A stretch of DNA of 64,000 nucleotides from Streptomyces solicavernae (GTDB lineage Bacteria; Actinomycetota; Actinomycetes; Streptomycetales; Streptomycetaceae): positions 494,058 through 558,057 of the forward strand of contig NZ_JASCIR010000001.1 in the NCBI RefSeq assembly GCF_029968095.1. Direction: 5' to 3'. Of the stretch, positions 55,759 through 63,983 are shown piece after piece. How positions within the stretch are numbered: position 1 is the stretch's first letter; every line of letters starts with the position of its first letter. Under the pieces are notes generated by a model. That model was given only the letters and a program-made list of their open reading frames with translations. It was not told the origin of the DNA and searched no databases. A program made the position numbers and the translations under genes.

Positions 55759-55795
55759 GTTGCTTGATGTGCAACGCACATCGGGTTACGCAACA
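55759..55795 (-). promoter_or_regulatory. GTTG-N9-CAAC-N15-CAAC box upstream of the flavoprotein operon
   Basis: GTTG 55759-55762, CAAC 55772-55775, CAAC 55791-55794; TACGCAACA at the right end as at 47790. The distance from one CAAC to the next (19 bp) is identical in both sites. Confidence 0.7.
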
Positions 55796-55949
55796 AACAC
55801 TGCAGCCGCCCCCACCCGGTGTCAAGGGGAGTTTCCAGAGCGGGAGGGCGAGTTTCCCGAGGGTTCCGGAGGGCGGCCGAGTGCCCGGAAATCGCAGGGA
55901 ACAAGGTCGGGGAACGCCCTTGACCCGAGGGTGCCCCGACCCGGACCAT

Positions 55950-55973
55950 GTTGCGCATCAATCACTGTGTTGC
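55950..55973 (+). promoter_or_regulatory. Inverted-orientation GTTGC pair upstream of purU
   Basis: GTTGC at 55950 and 55969, again 19 bp apart, followed by a degenerate CATC at 55982; the mirror image of the boxes at 47762 and 55759. About 50 bp before the purU start. Confidence 0.6.
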
Positions 55974-55999
55974 GCGATACGCATCTCTGGGAGGACCCC

Positions 56000-56872
56000 G
56001 TGTCCCTTCGCCCGAACCCCGGCAGTGAGTACGTCCTCACCCTCTCGTGCCCCGACCGCGCCGGCCTCGTCCACGCCGTCACCGGGTTCCTCGTCCAGCA
56101 CTCCGGGAACATCCAGGAGAGCCAGCAGTTCGACGACCGGCAGCAGGACCGCTTCTTCATGCGCGTCCAGTTCGACGTCTCGGACCCCGGCACCTCCCTG
56201 GACGAGCTGCGCTCCGGCTTCGGCCCGGTGGCGGAGGCGTACCGGATCAGCTGGCAGCTGCACGCCACGTCCACGCCGACCCGCACGCTGATCATGGTGT
56301 CGAAGTTCGGCCACTGCCTGAACGACCTGCTGTTCCGGCAGAGCACCGGCTCGCTCAACATCGAGATCCCGGCGATCGTCTCCAACCACCGGGACTTCGA
56401 GCCGCTGGCGGAGAGTTACGGCATCCCCTTCCACCACGTCCCGGTGACGCGCGAGACGAAGGAAGAAGCGGAGGCGTGGCTCCTCGAACTCGTCGGCGAG
56501 CTCGACGTCGACCTGGTGGTGCTCGCCCGCTACATGCAGATCCTCTCCAACGACCTGTGCAAGCAGCTCGAAGGCCGGGCGATCAACATCCACCACTCGT
56601 TCCTGCCGAGCTTCAAGGGCGCGAAGCCCTACAACCAGGCGCACGAGCGAGGGGTCAAGCTGATCGGCGCCACGGCCCACTATGTGACGCCCGACCTGGA
56701 CGAGGGGCCCATCATCGAGCAGGACGTCACGCGCGTGAACCACGCCCAGAACTCGGCCAGCCTGGTCGCGCTCGGCCGGGACGTGGAGGCGCGGGTGCTG
56801 GCCCGCGCGGTCGAGTGGCACAGCCAGAGCCGCGTGATGATCAACGACAACCGCACGGTCGTGTTCCGCTGA
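56000..56872 (+). CDS. purU: Formyltetrahydrofolate deformylase
   Basis: 290 residues from GTG 56000 (GGGAGG at 55989-55994). N-terminal ACT-like part (YVLTLSCPDRAGLVHAV), then formyl-transferase domain with IVSNHRDFEPLAESYGIPF, NIHHSFLPSFKGAKPYNQA and IGATAHYVTPDLDEGPIIEQ carrying catalytic Asn, His and Asp. Releases formate and THF from 10-formyl-THF, so it recycles folate during demethylation. Divergent from the flavoprotein operon; IclR 2 follows 54 bp later. Confidence 0.95.
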   Translation: MSLRPNPGSEYVLTLSCPDRAGLVHAVTGFLVQHSGNIQESQQFDDRQQDRFFMRVQFDVSDPGTSLDELRSGFGPVAEAYRISWQLHATSTPTRTLIMVSKFGHCLNDLLFRQSTGSLNIEIPAIVSNHRDFEPLAESYGIPFHHVPVTRETKEEAEAWLLELVGELDVDLVVLARYMQILSNDLCKQLEGRAINIHHSFLPSFKGAKPYNQAHERGVKLIGATAHYVTPDLDEGPIIEQDVTRVNHAQNSASLVALGRDVEARVLARAVEWHSQSRVMINDNRTVVFR

Positions 56873-56897
56873 GAAAAGTCACCCAACAGAGGTGGTC

Positions 56898-56926
56898 AAG
56901 TTGAGCAGTTCGCATATAGTTGCGCC
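56898..56926 (+). promoter_or_regulatory. Leaderless promoter of IclR gene 2
   Basis: AAGTTG 56898-56903, 11 bases, TATAGT 56915-56920, 6 bases, ATG 56927. Same layout as at 45319; no ribosome site. GTTGCGCC overlaps the start region. Confidence 0.65.
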
Positions 56927-57718
56927 ATGAGCAACAACAGCGCTGGGTCCACGGGTGTCGCCGGCGGCGGGGTGCAGTCCGTCGACCGGGCCGTCGCCGT
57001 CCTGGAGATCCTTGCCGAGCACGGCGAGTTCGGCGTGAGCGAGGTGGCGTCGGCGATGGATGTCCACAAGTCGACCGCGTTCCGGCTGCTCGGCGCCCTG
57101 GAGGCGCACGGCATGGTCGAACAGGACGGTGAGCGCGGCAAGTACCGCCTCGGGTTCGGCATCGTCCGCCTCGCCGGAGCGGTCACCGGGCGCATCGCCG
57201 TGACCCGGTACGGCCGGAAGATCTGCGACCGGCTCGCGCAGGAGCTGGGCGAGACGATGAACATCGCGGTCCTGGAGGCTCACTGCGTGATCAACCTGGA
57301 CCAGGTGCGCGGCCCCGCCGCCATCGCCGCGCAGAACTGGGTGGGCCGGCAGACCCCGCTGCACTCCACGTCCAACGGCAAGGTCCTGCTCGCCCACCTC
57401 TCCCCCGGCCTTCGGCACGAACTGATCGCCGAGGCGGGCCTGCCGCGTACGACTCCGCGCACGCTGACGTCCGAGGAGGAGCTGGAGAGGGCCCTCGCCG
57501 AAGTCCGGGAGCGGGGCTACGCGTTGACGCTGGAGGAGTACGAGGAAGGCCTCAACGCGATCGCCGCCCCGGTCCGCTCGGCCGACGGCGAGACGGTGGC
57601 GGCGCTGACCGCGTCGGGACCGGCGTACCGCTTCACGGAACAGCGCATGCACGAGATCGCACCGGCACTGATGGCGGGGGCCGACCGGATCAGCCTGCGG
57701 CTGAGCTCGGCGGGGTGA
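56927..57718 (+). CDS. IclR-family regulator, copy 2
   Basis: 263 residues. HTH EVASAMDVHKSTAFRLLGAL within residues ~22-70; effector domain INLDQVRGPAAIAAQNWVGR, LHSTSNGKVLLAHL. Clear paralogue of the regulator at 45348; both are adjacent to, and convergent with, a ferredoxin reductase gene. Probably represses or activates the demethylation genes in answer to a substrate or intermediate. Confidence 0.92.
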   Translation: MSNNSAGSTGVAGGGVQSVDRAVAVLEILAEHGEFGVSEVASAMDVHKSTAFRLLGALEAHGMVEQDGERGKYRLGFGIVRLAGAVTGRIAVTRYGRKICDRLAQELGETMNIAVLEAHCVINLDQVRGPAAIAAQNWVGRQTPLHSTSNGKVLLAHLSPGLRHELIAEAGLPRTTPRTLTSEEELERALAEVRERGYALTLEEYEEGLNAIAAPVRSADGETVAALTASGPAYRFTEQRMHEIAPALMAGADRISLRLSSAG

Positions 57719-57936
57719 ACGCCGGGGCGGGGGCGCGCCGGGCCCGGACGGCTGAACGTCCTTGCGTGCCGCTCAGGTTGAGCGTCGAGGGGCGGGCTCA
57801 GCCGGGGCCCCGCAGCCGCCGGGCTCGACCGGGGTGGGGGTGCCGGGATGCGGCGTGCCGATCACAGCGTCGGGGCCGACCGTCGGAGAACGCGTCGGGG
57901 CGGCGATCACGACGCTCATGACCTGCGTCCGGGCGT

Positions 57937-57979
57937 GGCCCGGGAGCCCCCGCGGAGACGGCGCGGGGGCTCCCGGGCC
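57937..57979. terminator. Bidirectional hairpin between IclR 2 and ferredoxin reductase 2
   Basis: 17-bp perfect stem: 57937-57953 with 57963-57979, 9-base loop. Lies in the 278-bp gap between convergent genes; the rest of this gap has no convincing gene. Confidence 0.85.
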
Positions 57980-57996
57980 CGGCGGTGCGGCGGTGC

Positions 57997-59196
57997 TCAT
58001 GCGGTGCCGGCTCCGACCGCCGCGGCGGCGAGCTGCTTGCGCAGGCGGGTGAACAGCTTGGCCCGGTTCACCCCCAGGACGGCGACGGGCTCCCCGGCCC
58101 TGCGGTAGACCGCGAGGAAGCTGCGGTCGTCCGGGCTGCCGTCCTCGACGGTGACGCTGTCCGCCCGCGCCGCGTGCCCGGCGAACTGGATCCGTACGCC
58201 GTACTGCTCCGACCAGAAGTAGGGGGGCCGCGGCGCCTTGAACGGGGCCGTGCCGCCGGAGAGCAGCGCGGCGACGGCCGTGGCGGGGCGCTCGTTGGCG
58301 CCGGTCCAGTGCTCGACCCTGCGGTGCCGGCCGAGGGACGGCTCGTACCACGCCGCGCAGTCGCCGACCGCCACGACCTCCGGGATGTTCGTCGTGCCGT
58401 CGGACCAGCAGCGCACCCCGTCGTCCAGCTCGACGCCCGATCCGAGGAGCCAGTCGGTGTGGGGCGTCGCGCCGATCCCGACGACCACGATGTCCGCCGG
58501 AATGCTGCGGCCGTCCTGAAGGCGGACCGCCTGCACCCTGCCGGGGACGCCCACCGCGGCGGGCGTCCCGGTCACGCCGTGCACGCCGGTGCCGGTCAGG
58601 ACCCGGACGCCGTGGTCGGCGTGGACGGGCGCCACGGCCGCCGCCATGGCCGGGCCGAGCGCGCCGGAGAGCGGCGCGGGGCCGGACACGACGAGCGTCA
58701 CGTCCAGGCCCAACTCCCGTGCGGTGGAGGCTACTTCGGCGCCGACGAAGCCGCCGCCGACGACCACGAGCCGCCCGCCGCGCGCCAGGTCCTGCCGCAG
58801 CGCGCGGGCGTCGTCGAGGGTGCGGACGACGTGCACGCCCGCCAGGCCGGGGGCGCCGGGCAGGCTCCGCGCGGCGGCCCCGGTGGCGACGACCACGCCG
58901 TCGACGCCGAGGGTGCGCCCGTCGTCGAGCCGTATCGAGCGGTCCCGGAGGTCGAGGCCGGCGGCGCGGGCGCCCAGCAGCCACTCGGCGTCGAGCCGGT
59001 CGTCGTCCGACTCCAGGGCGAGGTCCGCCTCGGACAGCGTGCCCTTCAGGAACTCCTTCGACAACGGCGGCCTGTCGTACGGGCGGTGGAGCTCCTCACC
59101 CACGACGACCAGTCGCCCTTCGTACCCCTGGCCCCGCAGCGAGCGAGCGGCGGAGAGACCCGCGAGCGAGCCTCCGATCACGGCCACGGTCTTCAT
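57997..59196 (-). CDS. FAD-dependent ferredoxin reductase, copy 2
   Basis: 399 residues. FAD motif VIGGSLAGLSAARSL, YDRPPLSKEFLKG, NAD motif VVVGGGFVGAEVAS, and C-terminal WSEQYGVRIQFAGHAA. Same family as 46174-47355. No ferredoxin gene is adjacent, so it may share the Rieske ferredoxin at 47352 or serve another oxygenase. Preceded by a 6 x 15-bp iteron array. Confidence 0.92.
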   Translation of the reverse strand: MKTVAVIGGSLAGLSAARSLRGQGYEGRLVVVGEELHRPYDRPPLSKEFLKGTLSEADLALESDDDRLDAEWLLGARAAGLDLRDRSIRLDDGRTLGVDGVVVATGAAARSLPGAPGLAGVHVVRTLDDARALRQDLARGGRLVVVGGGFVGAEVASTARELGLDVTLVVSGPAPLSGALGPAMAAAVAPVHADHGVRVLTGTGVHGVTGTPAAVGVPGRVQAVRLQDGRSIPADIVVVGIGATPHTDWLLGSGVELDDGVRCWSDGTTNIPEVVAVGDCAAWYEPSLGRHRRVEHWTGANERPATAVAALLSGGTAPFKAPRPPYFWSEQYGVRIQFAGHAARADSVTVEDGSPDDRSFLAVYRRAGEPVAVLGVNRAKLFTRLRKQLAAAAVGAGTA

Positions 59197-59250
59197 GCGG
59201 CACTCCTTGGAATGAGAATCACGACGACGGAAGGGGAATCACGACGCGTC

Positions 59251-59363
59251 GTTGCACACAGAGATTCGTTGCACACAGAGCTGTTGCACACAGAGGTGTT
59301 GCACATAGAGGTGTTGCACACAGAGGCGTTGCACATAAAGAAACAGACTTCACTTTACGCAAC
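59251..59363 (-). repeat. 6 x 15-bp GTTGCACA iterons plus inverted TTACGCAAC upstream of ferredoxin reductase 2
   Basis: GTTGCACAcAGAG copies begin at 59251, 59268, 59283, 59298, 59313, 59328 (spacing 17 then 15 x 4). TTACGCAAC in the other orientation is at 59355-59363. The array lies 55-145 bp before the ATG on the minus strand. Core GTTGC is that of the other boxes; 59364-59500 shows nothing else. Confidence 0.9.
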
Positions 59364-59500
59364 GAGTCTGGGGGTTGCCTCAGAGCGATGTCAACCTTGG
59401 CCGCCGCCAGAGCCCGGCTTCCCGGCAGACGAGAAACACTCGCCCACTTCGGCGATTCCTCCAGCCGACCGGCACCTGCCATGGATATTCCGCCAAGGGA

Positions 59501-59530
59501 TTGCACATGCCAGGAAACGGGCCGTATCTT
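59501..59530 (+). promoter_or_regulatory. Promoter of the Mop-type gene, leaderless
   Basis: TTGCAC 59501-59506, 18 bases, TATCTT 59525-59530; start predicted at ~59537 next to ATG 59538. No ribosome site. Confidence 0.6.
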
Positions 59531-59537
59531 GTCGCAC

Positions 59538-59933
59538 ATGCAGTCCTACACCATCGGTCAGGCCGCGCGTCTGCTCGGCGTCAGCCCCGACACCGCGCGG
59601 CGCTGGGCCGATGCCGGCCGGGTCGCCACCCATCGCGACGAGGCCGGGCGCCGCCTCGTCGACGGCCGCGACCTGGCCGCCTTCTCCGTCGAGGTCGGGC
59701 AGGGCGGCGTCGGCGAGGAGGACGCGTCGTACACCTCGGCGCGCAACGCCTTCCCTGGCATCGTCACCGCCGTCAAGCTCGGCGACGTGGCCGCGCAGGT
59801 CGAGATCCAGGCCGGACCCCACCGCCTTGTCTCCCTGCTCACCCGCGAAGCGGTCGATGAACTCGGCCTCGAAGTCGGCATGCAGGCCACCGCCCGCGTG
59901 AAGTCGACCAACGTGCACATCGACCGCGCCTGA
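59538..59933 (+). CDS. Molybdopterin-binding (Mop/TOBE) protein with N-terminal excisionase-like HTH
   Basis: 131 residues. Residues ~4-45 (TIGQAARLLGVSPDTARRWA) are a MerR/excisionase-type HTH; residues ~62-130 (ARNAFPGIVTAVKLGDVAAQ, TREAVDELGLEVGMQATARV, KSTNVHID) are one Mop/TOBE domain that binds molybdate. Usual partner of modABC in actinobacteria, acting as molybdate sensor or store. Followed 70 bp later by modA. Confidence 0.88.
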   Translation: MQSYTIGQAARLLGVSPDTARRWADAGRVATHRDEAGRRLVDGRDLAAFSVEVGQGGVGEEDASYTSARNAFPGIVTAVKLGDVAAQVEIQAGPHRLVSLLTREAVDELGLEVGMQATARVKSTNVHIDRA

Positions 59934-60003
59934 GCCCCAGCCGAGCCCCACGCCTGACCGCGCCTGAGCCCGCGCCGCCCGAAGCCCCAGGAGAGTCCCT
60001 CTC

Positions 60004-60825
60004 ATGTCCACCGCGATGACCACCGCGATGTCCACCGTGTTGACCACCCGCCGCGCCGCGGCCTCGCTCGTCACCGCCGCCCTCCTCGTCCCGCTGGCCG
60101 CCTGCGGCACCGGCGACGACGGCAAGAAGGGTGCCGACGGCGCGCAGCAGGACGGGCAGCAGACCGAGCTGACCGTCCTTGCCGCCTCGTCCCTCACCGA
60201 CGTGTTCAAGGCCGCGGGCGCCGCGTACGAGAAGAAGCACCCGGGCACCGAGGTGAAGTTCTCCTTCGCCGGCTCGCAGGCCCTCGCCGCCCAGGTCAAG
60301 CAGGGCGCCCCCGCCGACGCCCTCGTCACCGCCGACGAGAAGACCATGGCCGGGCTGCGGTCCGAGACCGGCACCCCGGCCATCATCGCGAAGAACCGCC
60401 TGGTCATCGCCACCGGCAAGGGCAACCCGGAGAACATCAAGGACCTCAAGGACCTCGCCGGGAGCGAGCTGAAGGTGGTGCTCGCCGCGCCCGAGGTGCC
60501 GGTGGGCCGCTACAGCAAGCGGGTGCTCGACAAGCAGGACATCACCGTCAAGCCCGTCTCGCAGGAGCCCAGCGTCCGCGCCGTCCTGAGCAAGGTCGAG
60601 CTCGGCGAGGCCGACGCCGGCATCGTCTACAAGACGGACGTCACCGCGTCGGGCGGCAGGGCCGAGGGCGTCGACATCCCCGACGAACAGAACGCCATCG
60701 CCGCCTACCCCGCCGCCACCCTCAAGACATCCGAACACGCCGACGCCGCCGCCGAGTTCGTGAAGTGGCTCGGCACGCCCGAGGCGCAGAAGATCCTGCA
60801 GGAGGCGGGCTTCCAGAAGCCGTAG
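60004..60825 (+). CDS. modA: Molybdate ABC transporter binding lipoprotein
   Basis: 273 residues with AGGAGAG upstream. Signal peptide ending in lipobox LAAC (Cys34). ModA core: LTVLAASSLTDVFKAAGAAY, FSFAGSQALAAQVKQGAPAD, GEADAGIVYKTDV. Captures molybdate outside the membrane. The opening residues are a small MSTAMTTAMSTV repeat. Operon with the Mop and ModBC genes. Confidence 0.95.
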   Translation: MSTAMTTAMSTVLTTRRAAASLVTAALLVPLAACGTGDDGKKGADGAQQDGQQTELTVLAASSLTDVFKAAGAAYEKKHPGTEVKFSFAGSQALAAQVKQGAPADALVTADEKTMAGLRSETGTPAIIAKNRLVIATGKGNPENIKDLKDLAGSELKVVLAAPEVPVGRYSKRVLDKQDITVKPVSQEPSVRAVLSKVELGEADAGIVYKTDVTASGGRAEGVDIPDEQNAIAAYPAATLKTSEHADAAAEFVKWLGTPEAQKILQEAGFQKP

Positions 60826-60922
60826 GCGCGCCCTGCACGACGTGCGCCTGCACGGCATGCACCCGGCACGGCATGCGCCCGGCACCGAACCGTTCTCCTC
60901 GACACCCCCAGGATCTTCCGCG

Positions 60923-62995
60923 ATGAGCAGCCGACGTACCCGGCCCCGGCCCCAGGGCCACGGCCCCCGCACCCCCATGGCGCTCGCCGTGCCCGCCGTC
61001 CTCGCGATCGCGTTCCTGCTGATGCCGCTCGTCGGCATCCTCGCGCGCACCGAATGGGCCGAGCTCGGCGCGCACCTGACCAGCCCCGGCGTCACCGAGG
61101 CGCTGCGGCTGTCGCTGTACGTGTCCTTCTGTGCGCTCGGCCTGTCCCTGGTCCTGGGCGTGCCGCTGGCCTGGCTCCTCGCCCGCGTCCGCTTCCCCGG
61201 CAAGGCGCTCGTACGCTCGCTCGTCCTGCTGCCCATGGTGCTGCCGCCGACGGTCGGCGGGGTGGCGCTGCTGCTCGGCTTCGGGCGGCGCGGGCTGCTC
61301 GGGCCGTGGCTGGAGAACACGTTCGGGATCGTGCTGCCGTTCCACACCTCGGGTGCGGTGGTGGCGGCGACGTTCGTGGCCATGCCGTTCCTGGTGATCA
61401 GCCTGGAGGGCACGCTCGCGGGCCTGCGCCCCGCGTACGAGGAGACCGCGGCCTCCCTCGGCGCCTCTCCGGTACGGGTGTTCCGCACCGTGACGCTGCC
61501 CATGGTCGCCCCCGGTCTCGCCGCCGGGGCCGCCCTGACCTGGGCGCGGGCGCTCGGCGAGTTCGGCGCCACCATCACGTTCGCGGGCAACCTGCCCGGC
61601 GCCACGCAGACCCTGCCCCTGCAGGTCTACCTGCTCCTCCAGGACCAGCCCGAGGCGGCGACCTCGGTGTCGCTGCTGCTCCTCGCCATCGCCATGGCCG
61701 TACTGATCGCACTGCGCGGGCGGTGGACCGGCGGGAGCGCCGCCGGGCGCGAGGCGCGGGCAGCGCGCCGCCCCCGCAACGACGACGCCCCGGGCACGAC
61801 GGGCACCCCGGGCACCCCGGAAGCCCCAGACGTATCGAACATCTCGGACACCCCGGATGCCCCGGATGCCCCGGATGCCCCGACTGAGGCGCCGCGGCTC
61901 CCCCAGCCCAGCGCCGGAGCGCCGACCGCCCCCCGACGGTCCGAAGCCCCGCAGGAACACTGGCCGTTGCACGCCGACGTCACCGGGTTCAACCAACTCA
62001 CCCTGGACGCCGACCCCGGCACCACCATCGCCGTCGTCGGCCCCAACGGCGCGGGCAAGACCACGCTGCTGCGCGCCCTGCTCGGCCTCACCCCGCGCGC
62101 CCACGCCGACCTGAGCCTCGGCGACACGGACGTCAGCGCCCTGCCCCCGTACAAGCGGGGTGTCGCCTGGGTGCCGCAGGACGGGGCGCTCTTCCCGCAC
62201 CTGAGCGCCCTCTCCAACACCGCGTACGGGCTCCGGGCCCACGGCGTGCCCCGTGCCGAGGCCCGGCGCACCGCACAGCGGTGGCTGGACCGGCTCGGCG
62301 TCGGTCACCTCGCGCACCGCAAGCCTGCCCAGCTCTCCGGCGGCCAGGCCCAACGCGTCGCGCTGGCACGGGCGTTGGCCCCGAGTCCGCGCCTGCTCCT
62401 GCTCGACGAACCCCTCGCCGCCCTCGACCAGACGACCCGCGCCCAGGTACGGCACACGCTGCGCGGCCATCTGTCCGGCTTCGGCGGCGTCTGCCTGATC
62501 GTCACCCACGACCCGGTCGAGGCGGTCTCCCTCGCCGACCGGGTCCTCGTACTGGAAGACGGCCGCGCCCTCCAGGACGCCCCCTCGGCCGAGGTCACCC
62601 GCCATCCCCGCTCCCCCTGGGTCGCCCGGATGCTGGGCCGCAACGCCCTTGCGGGGACGGGGAGTCCGGACGGCACGCTCCAGCTGGCCGACGGCGGCCG
62701 CCTGGTGGTCGCCGACCCCGTCCCGGCCGGCACGGAGGCGCTCGCCGTCATCGCCCCCGAGGCGGTCTCGCTGCACCGCACACGCCCGGAGGGCAGCCCC
62801 CGCAACGTGTGGGCCGGCACGATCCGCGAGATCACCGCGGTCGGCAGCCGCCTCCGCGTCCTGGTCACCGCCGAACACGCCCCCGACCTGGTCGCGGAGA
62901 TCACCCCCCAGGCGGCGGCCGACCTCGCCCTGACGGAGGGCACGCAGGTCTACACCGGCGTCAAGGCCACGGAGATCACCCTGGTACCCCTCTGA
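60923..62995 (+). CDS. modBC: Fused molybdate permease-ATPase (ModB-ModC)
   Basis: 690 residues from ATG 60923; AGGAT about 11 bases upstream; longer in-frame starts at 60842 lack support. ModB domain ~18-270: six membrane segments, with EETAASLGASPVRVFRTVTL permease loop. Linker ~271-346 is Pro/Asp-rich with DAPDAPDAP repeats. ModC domain ~350-690: Walker A GPNGAGKTT, LSGGQAQRVALARAL, Walker B LLLLDEPLAALD, and a C-terminal Mop/TOBE domain. Imports molybdate with ModA. Confidence 0.95.
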   Translation: MSSRRTRPRPQGHGPRTPMALAVPAVLAIAFLLMPLVGILARTEWAELGAHLTSPGVTEALRLSLYVSFCALGLSLVLGVPLAWLLARVRFPGKALVRSLVLLPMVLPPTVGGVALLLGFGRRGLLGPWLENTFGIVLPFHTSGAVVAATFVAMPFLVISLEGTLAGLRPAYEETAASLGASPVRVFRTVTLPMVAPGLAAGAALTWARALGEFGATITFAGNLPGATQTLPLQVYLLLQDQPEAATSVSLLLLAIAMAVLIALRGRWTGGSAAGREARAARRPRNDDAPGTTGTPGTPEAPDVSNISDTPDAPDAPDAPTEAPRLPQPSAGAPTAPRRSEAPQEHWPLHADVTGFNQLTLDADPGTTIAVVGPNGAGKTTLLRALLGLTPRAHADLSLGDTDVSALPPYKRGVAWVPQDGALFPHLSALSNTAYGLRAHGVPRAEARRTAQRWLDRLGVGHLAHRKPAQLSGGQAQRVALARALAPSPRLLLLDEPLAALDQTTRAQVRHTLRGHLSGFGGVCLIVTHDPVEAVSLADRVLVLEDGRALQDAPSAEVTRHPRSPWVARMLGRNALAGTGSPDGTLQLADGGRLVVADPVPAGTEALAVIAPEAVSLHRTRPEGSPRNVWAGTIREITAVGSRLRVLVTAEHAPDLVAEITPQAAADLALTEGTQVYTGVKATEITLVPL

Positions 62996-63074
62996 GCCCC
63001 CACATCTGGTCGGGGAGTTCCCGCACGAGACCAACGACGGAGCCAAGGCCGAGTCCTGGCCCGCCACGACATGA

Positions 63075-63105
63075 CACTCAGTACCCCAGGGTAGAACACT
63101 GAGTG
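63075..63105. promoter_or_regulatory. Inverted repeat beyond the 3' end of the TetR 2 gene
   Basis: CACTCAGT (63075-63082) and ACTGAGTG (63098-63105), with CAGGGTA between. ACTGAGTGCC and CAGGGTA recur at 63899-63938. Located between modBC and the TetR gene's stop. Confidence 0.55.
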
Positions 63106-63126
63106 CCCCTCGAACCTGCGGCGATC

Positions 63127-63855
63127 TCACTCCTCGACGCAGGACTCGATCTCCTGGACCACGCGCCACATAGGGGTCCCGCGTTTGGTGATCACGACGA
63201 CGACATCCTCGGGCTCCCGATCCCCTTCGCCCGCTTCCTCCCTCGGGCGGCCCCAGGACTCCTGCACGAAGCCCAGAGCGTGGTCCATCCGGGCCGTGAC
63301 GTCCTCGCGTCCGCCCGAACGGAGCCATGACCGCAGCGCGTGGTTGTGGGCAGCCACCACCGATGCCGCGATCGTCTCGGCGCGCAGGCCCCTGTCGGGC
63401 CGGCCGGCGAAGCGCCGCTGCAGGTACTCCGAGAGGGTGCGTTCGTAGCGGCGGACGACGGACAGCTCATGGGTCCGCAGGCCCGGAACACTCTTGGTCA
63501 GGCGGTACCGCCGCACGGAGAACGAGGGATCGGCGGCATACACCCGCAACACCAGCCGGGCGGCGTCGCATGCCCGTTTCACCGGCTCCTCCTCGCTCGC
63601 CTCGTCGAGGAAGGCCGTCATCTCGGCGAGGCATTGCTCGTGGTCGGGGAAGACCACGTCCTCCTTCGACGGGAAGTACCGGAAGAAGGACCGCCTGCCG
63701 ACACCGGCGAGCCGGACGATGTCGTCGATGGTGGTCTGCTCGAATCCGCGCTCCACGAACAACTCGAACGCCGCCGAGATCAGCGCGTCCCGCATCGAGG
63801 GCTTGGCGGCCGCACCGTCGTCGACGCCCGCACCGCGCCCCTGTGCCTCAGTCAT
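63127..63855 (-). CDS. TetR-family transcriptional regulator
   Basis: 242 residues from ATG 63855; TATCTT (63862-63867, minus strand) ends 6 bases before it and no ribosome site is seen, so probably leaderless. HTH: RDALISAAFELFVERGFEQT, IDDIVRLAGVGRRSFFRYFP. C-terminal ligand domain with a basic/aromatic WRVVQEIESC tail. Inverted repeats on both flanks; likely represses its own gene and the divergent gene at the right edge. Confidence 0.9.
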   Translation of the reverse strand: MTEAQGRGAGVDDGAAAKPSMRDALISAAFELFVERGFEQTTIDDIVRLAGVGRRSFFRYFPSKEDVVFPDHEQCLAEMTAFLDEASEEEPVKRACDAARLVLRVYAADPSFSVRRYRLTKSVPGLRTHELSVVRRYERTLSEYLQRRFAGRPDRGLRAETIAASVVAAHNHALRSWLRSGGREDVTARMDHALGFVQESWGRPREEAGEGDREPEDVVVVITKRGTPMWRVVQEIESCVEE

Positions 63856-63898
63856 GCGGGGAAGATACACCGACCGTCACGACCCACGGACTGGACGC

Positions 63899-63938
63899 AT
63901 GGCACTGAGTGTGCATACTTCAGGGTACTGAGTGCCAT
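63899..63938. promoter_or_regulatory. Operator between TetR 2 and the right-edge gene
   Basis: ATGGCACT (63899-63906) and AGTGCCAT (63931-63938) perfect inverted repeat, with CTGAGTG repeated inside (63905, 63928) and CAGGGTA as at 63088. Best candidate for the TetR protein. Confidence 0.6.
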
Positions 63939-63983
63939 GCACGAGACCGGATGACGGACGACGGATGACGGGACACATCTGCG

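Noticed and set aside
57719..57996. A short gene between IclR 2 and ferredoxin reductase 2
   Set aside because: Only Arg/Ala-rich shadows; a 17-bp terminator stem occupies the right end.
59251..59342. CRISPR array
   Set aside because: Repeat unit is only 15 bp with no unique spacers between copies and no cas genes nearby.
60842..60922. N-terminal extension of the ModBC protein
   Set aside because: Residues from the earlier start are His/Pro-rich and unlike ModB; ATG 60923 lies just before the first membrane segment and has a purine-rich site upstream.
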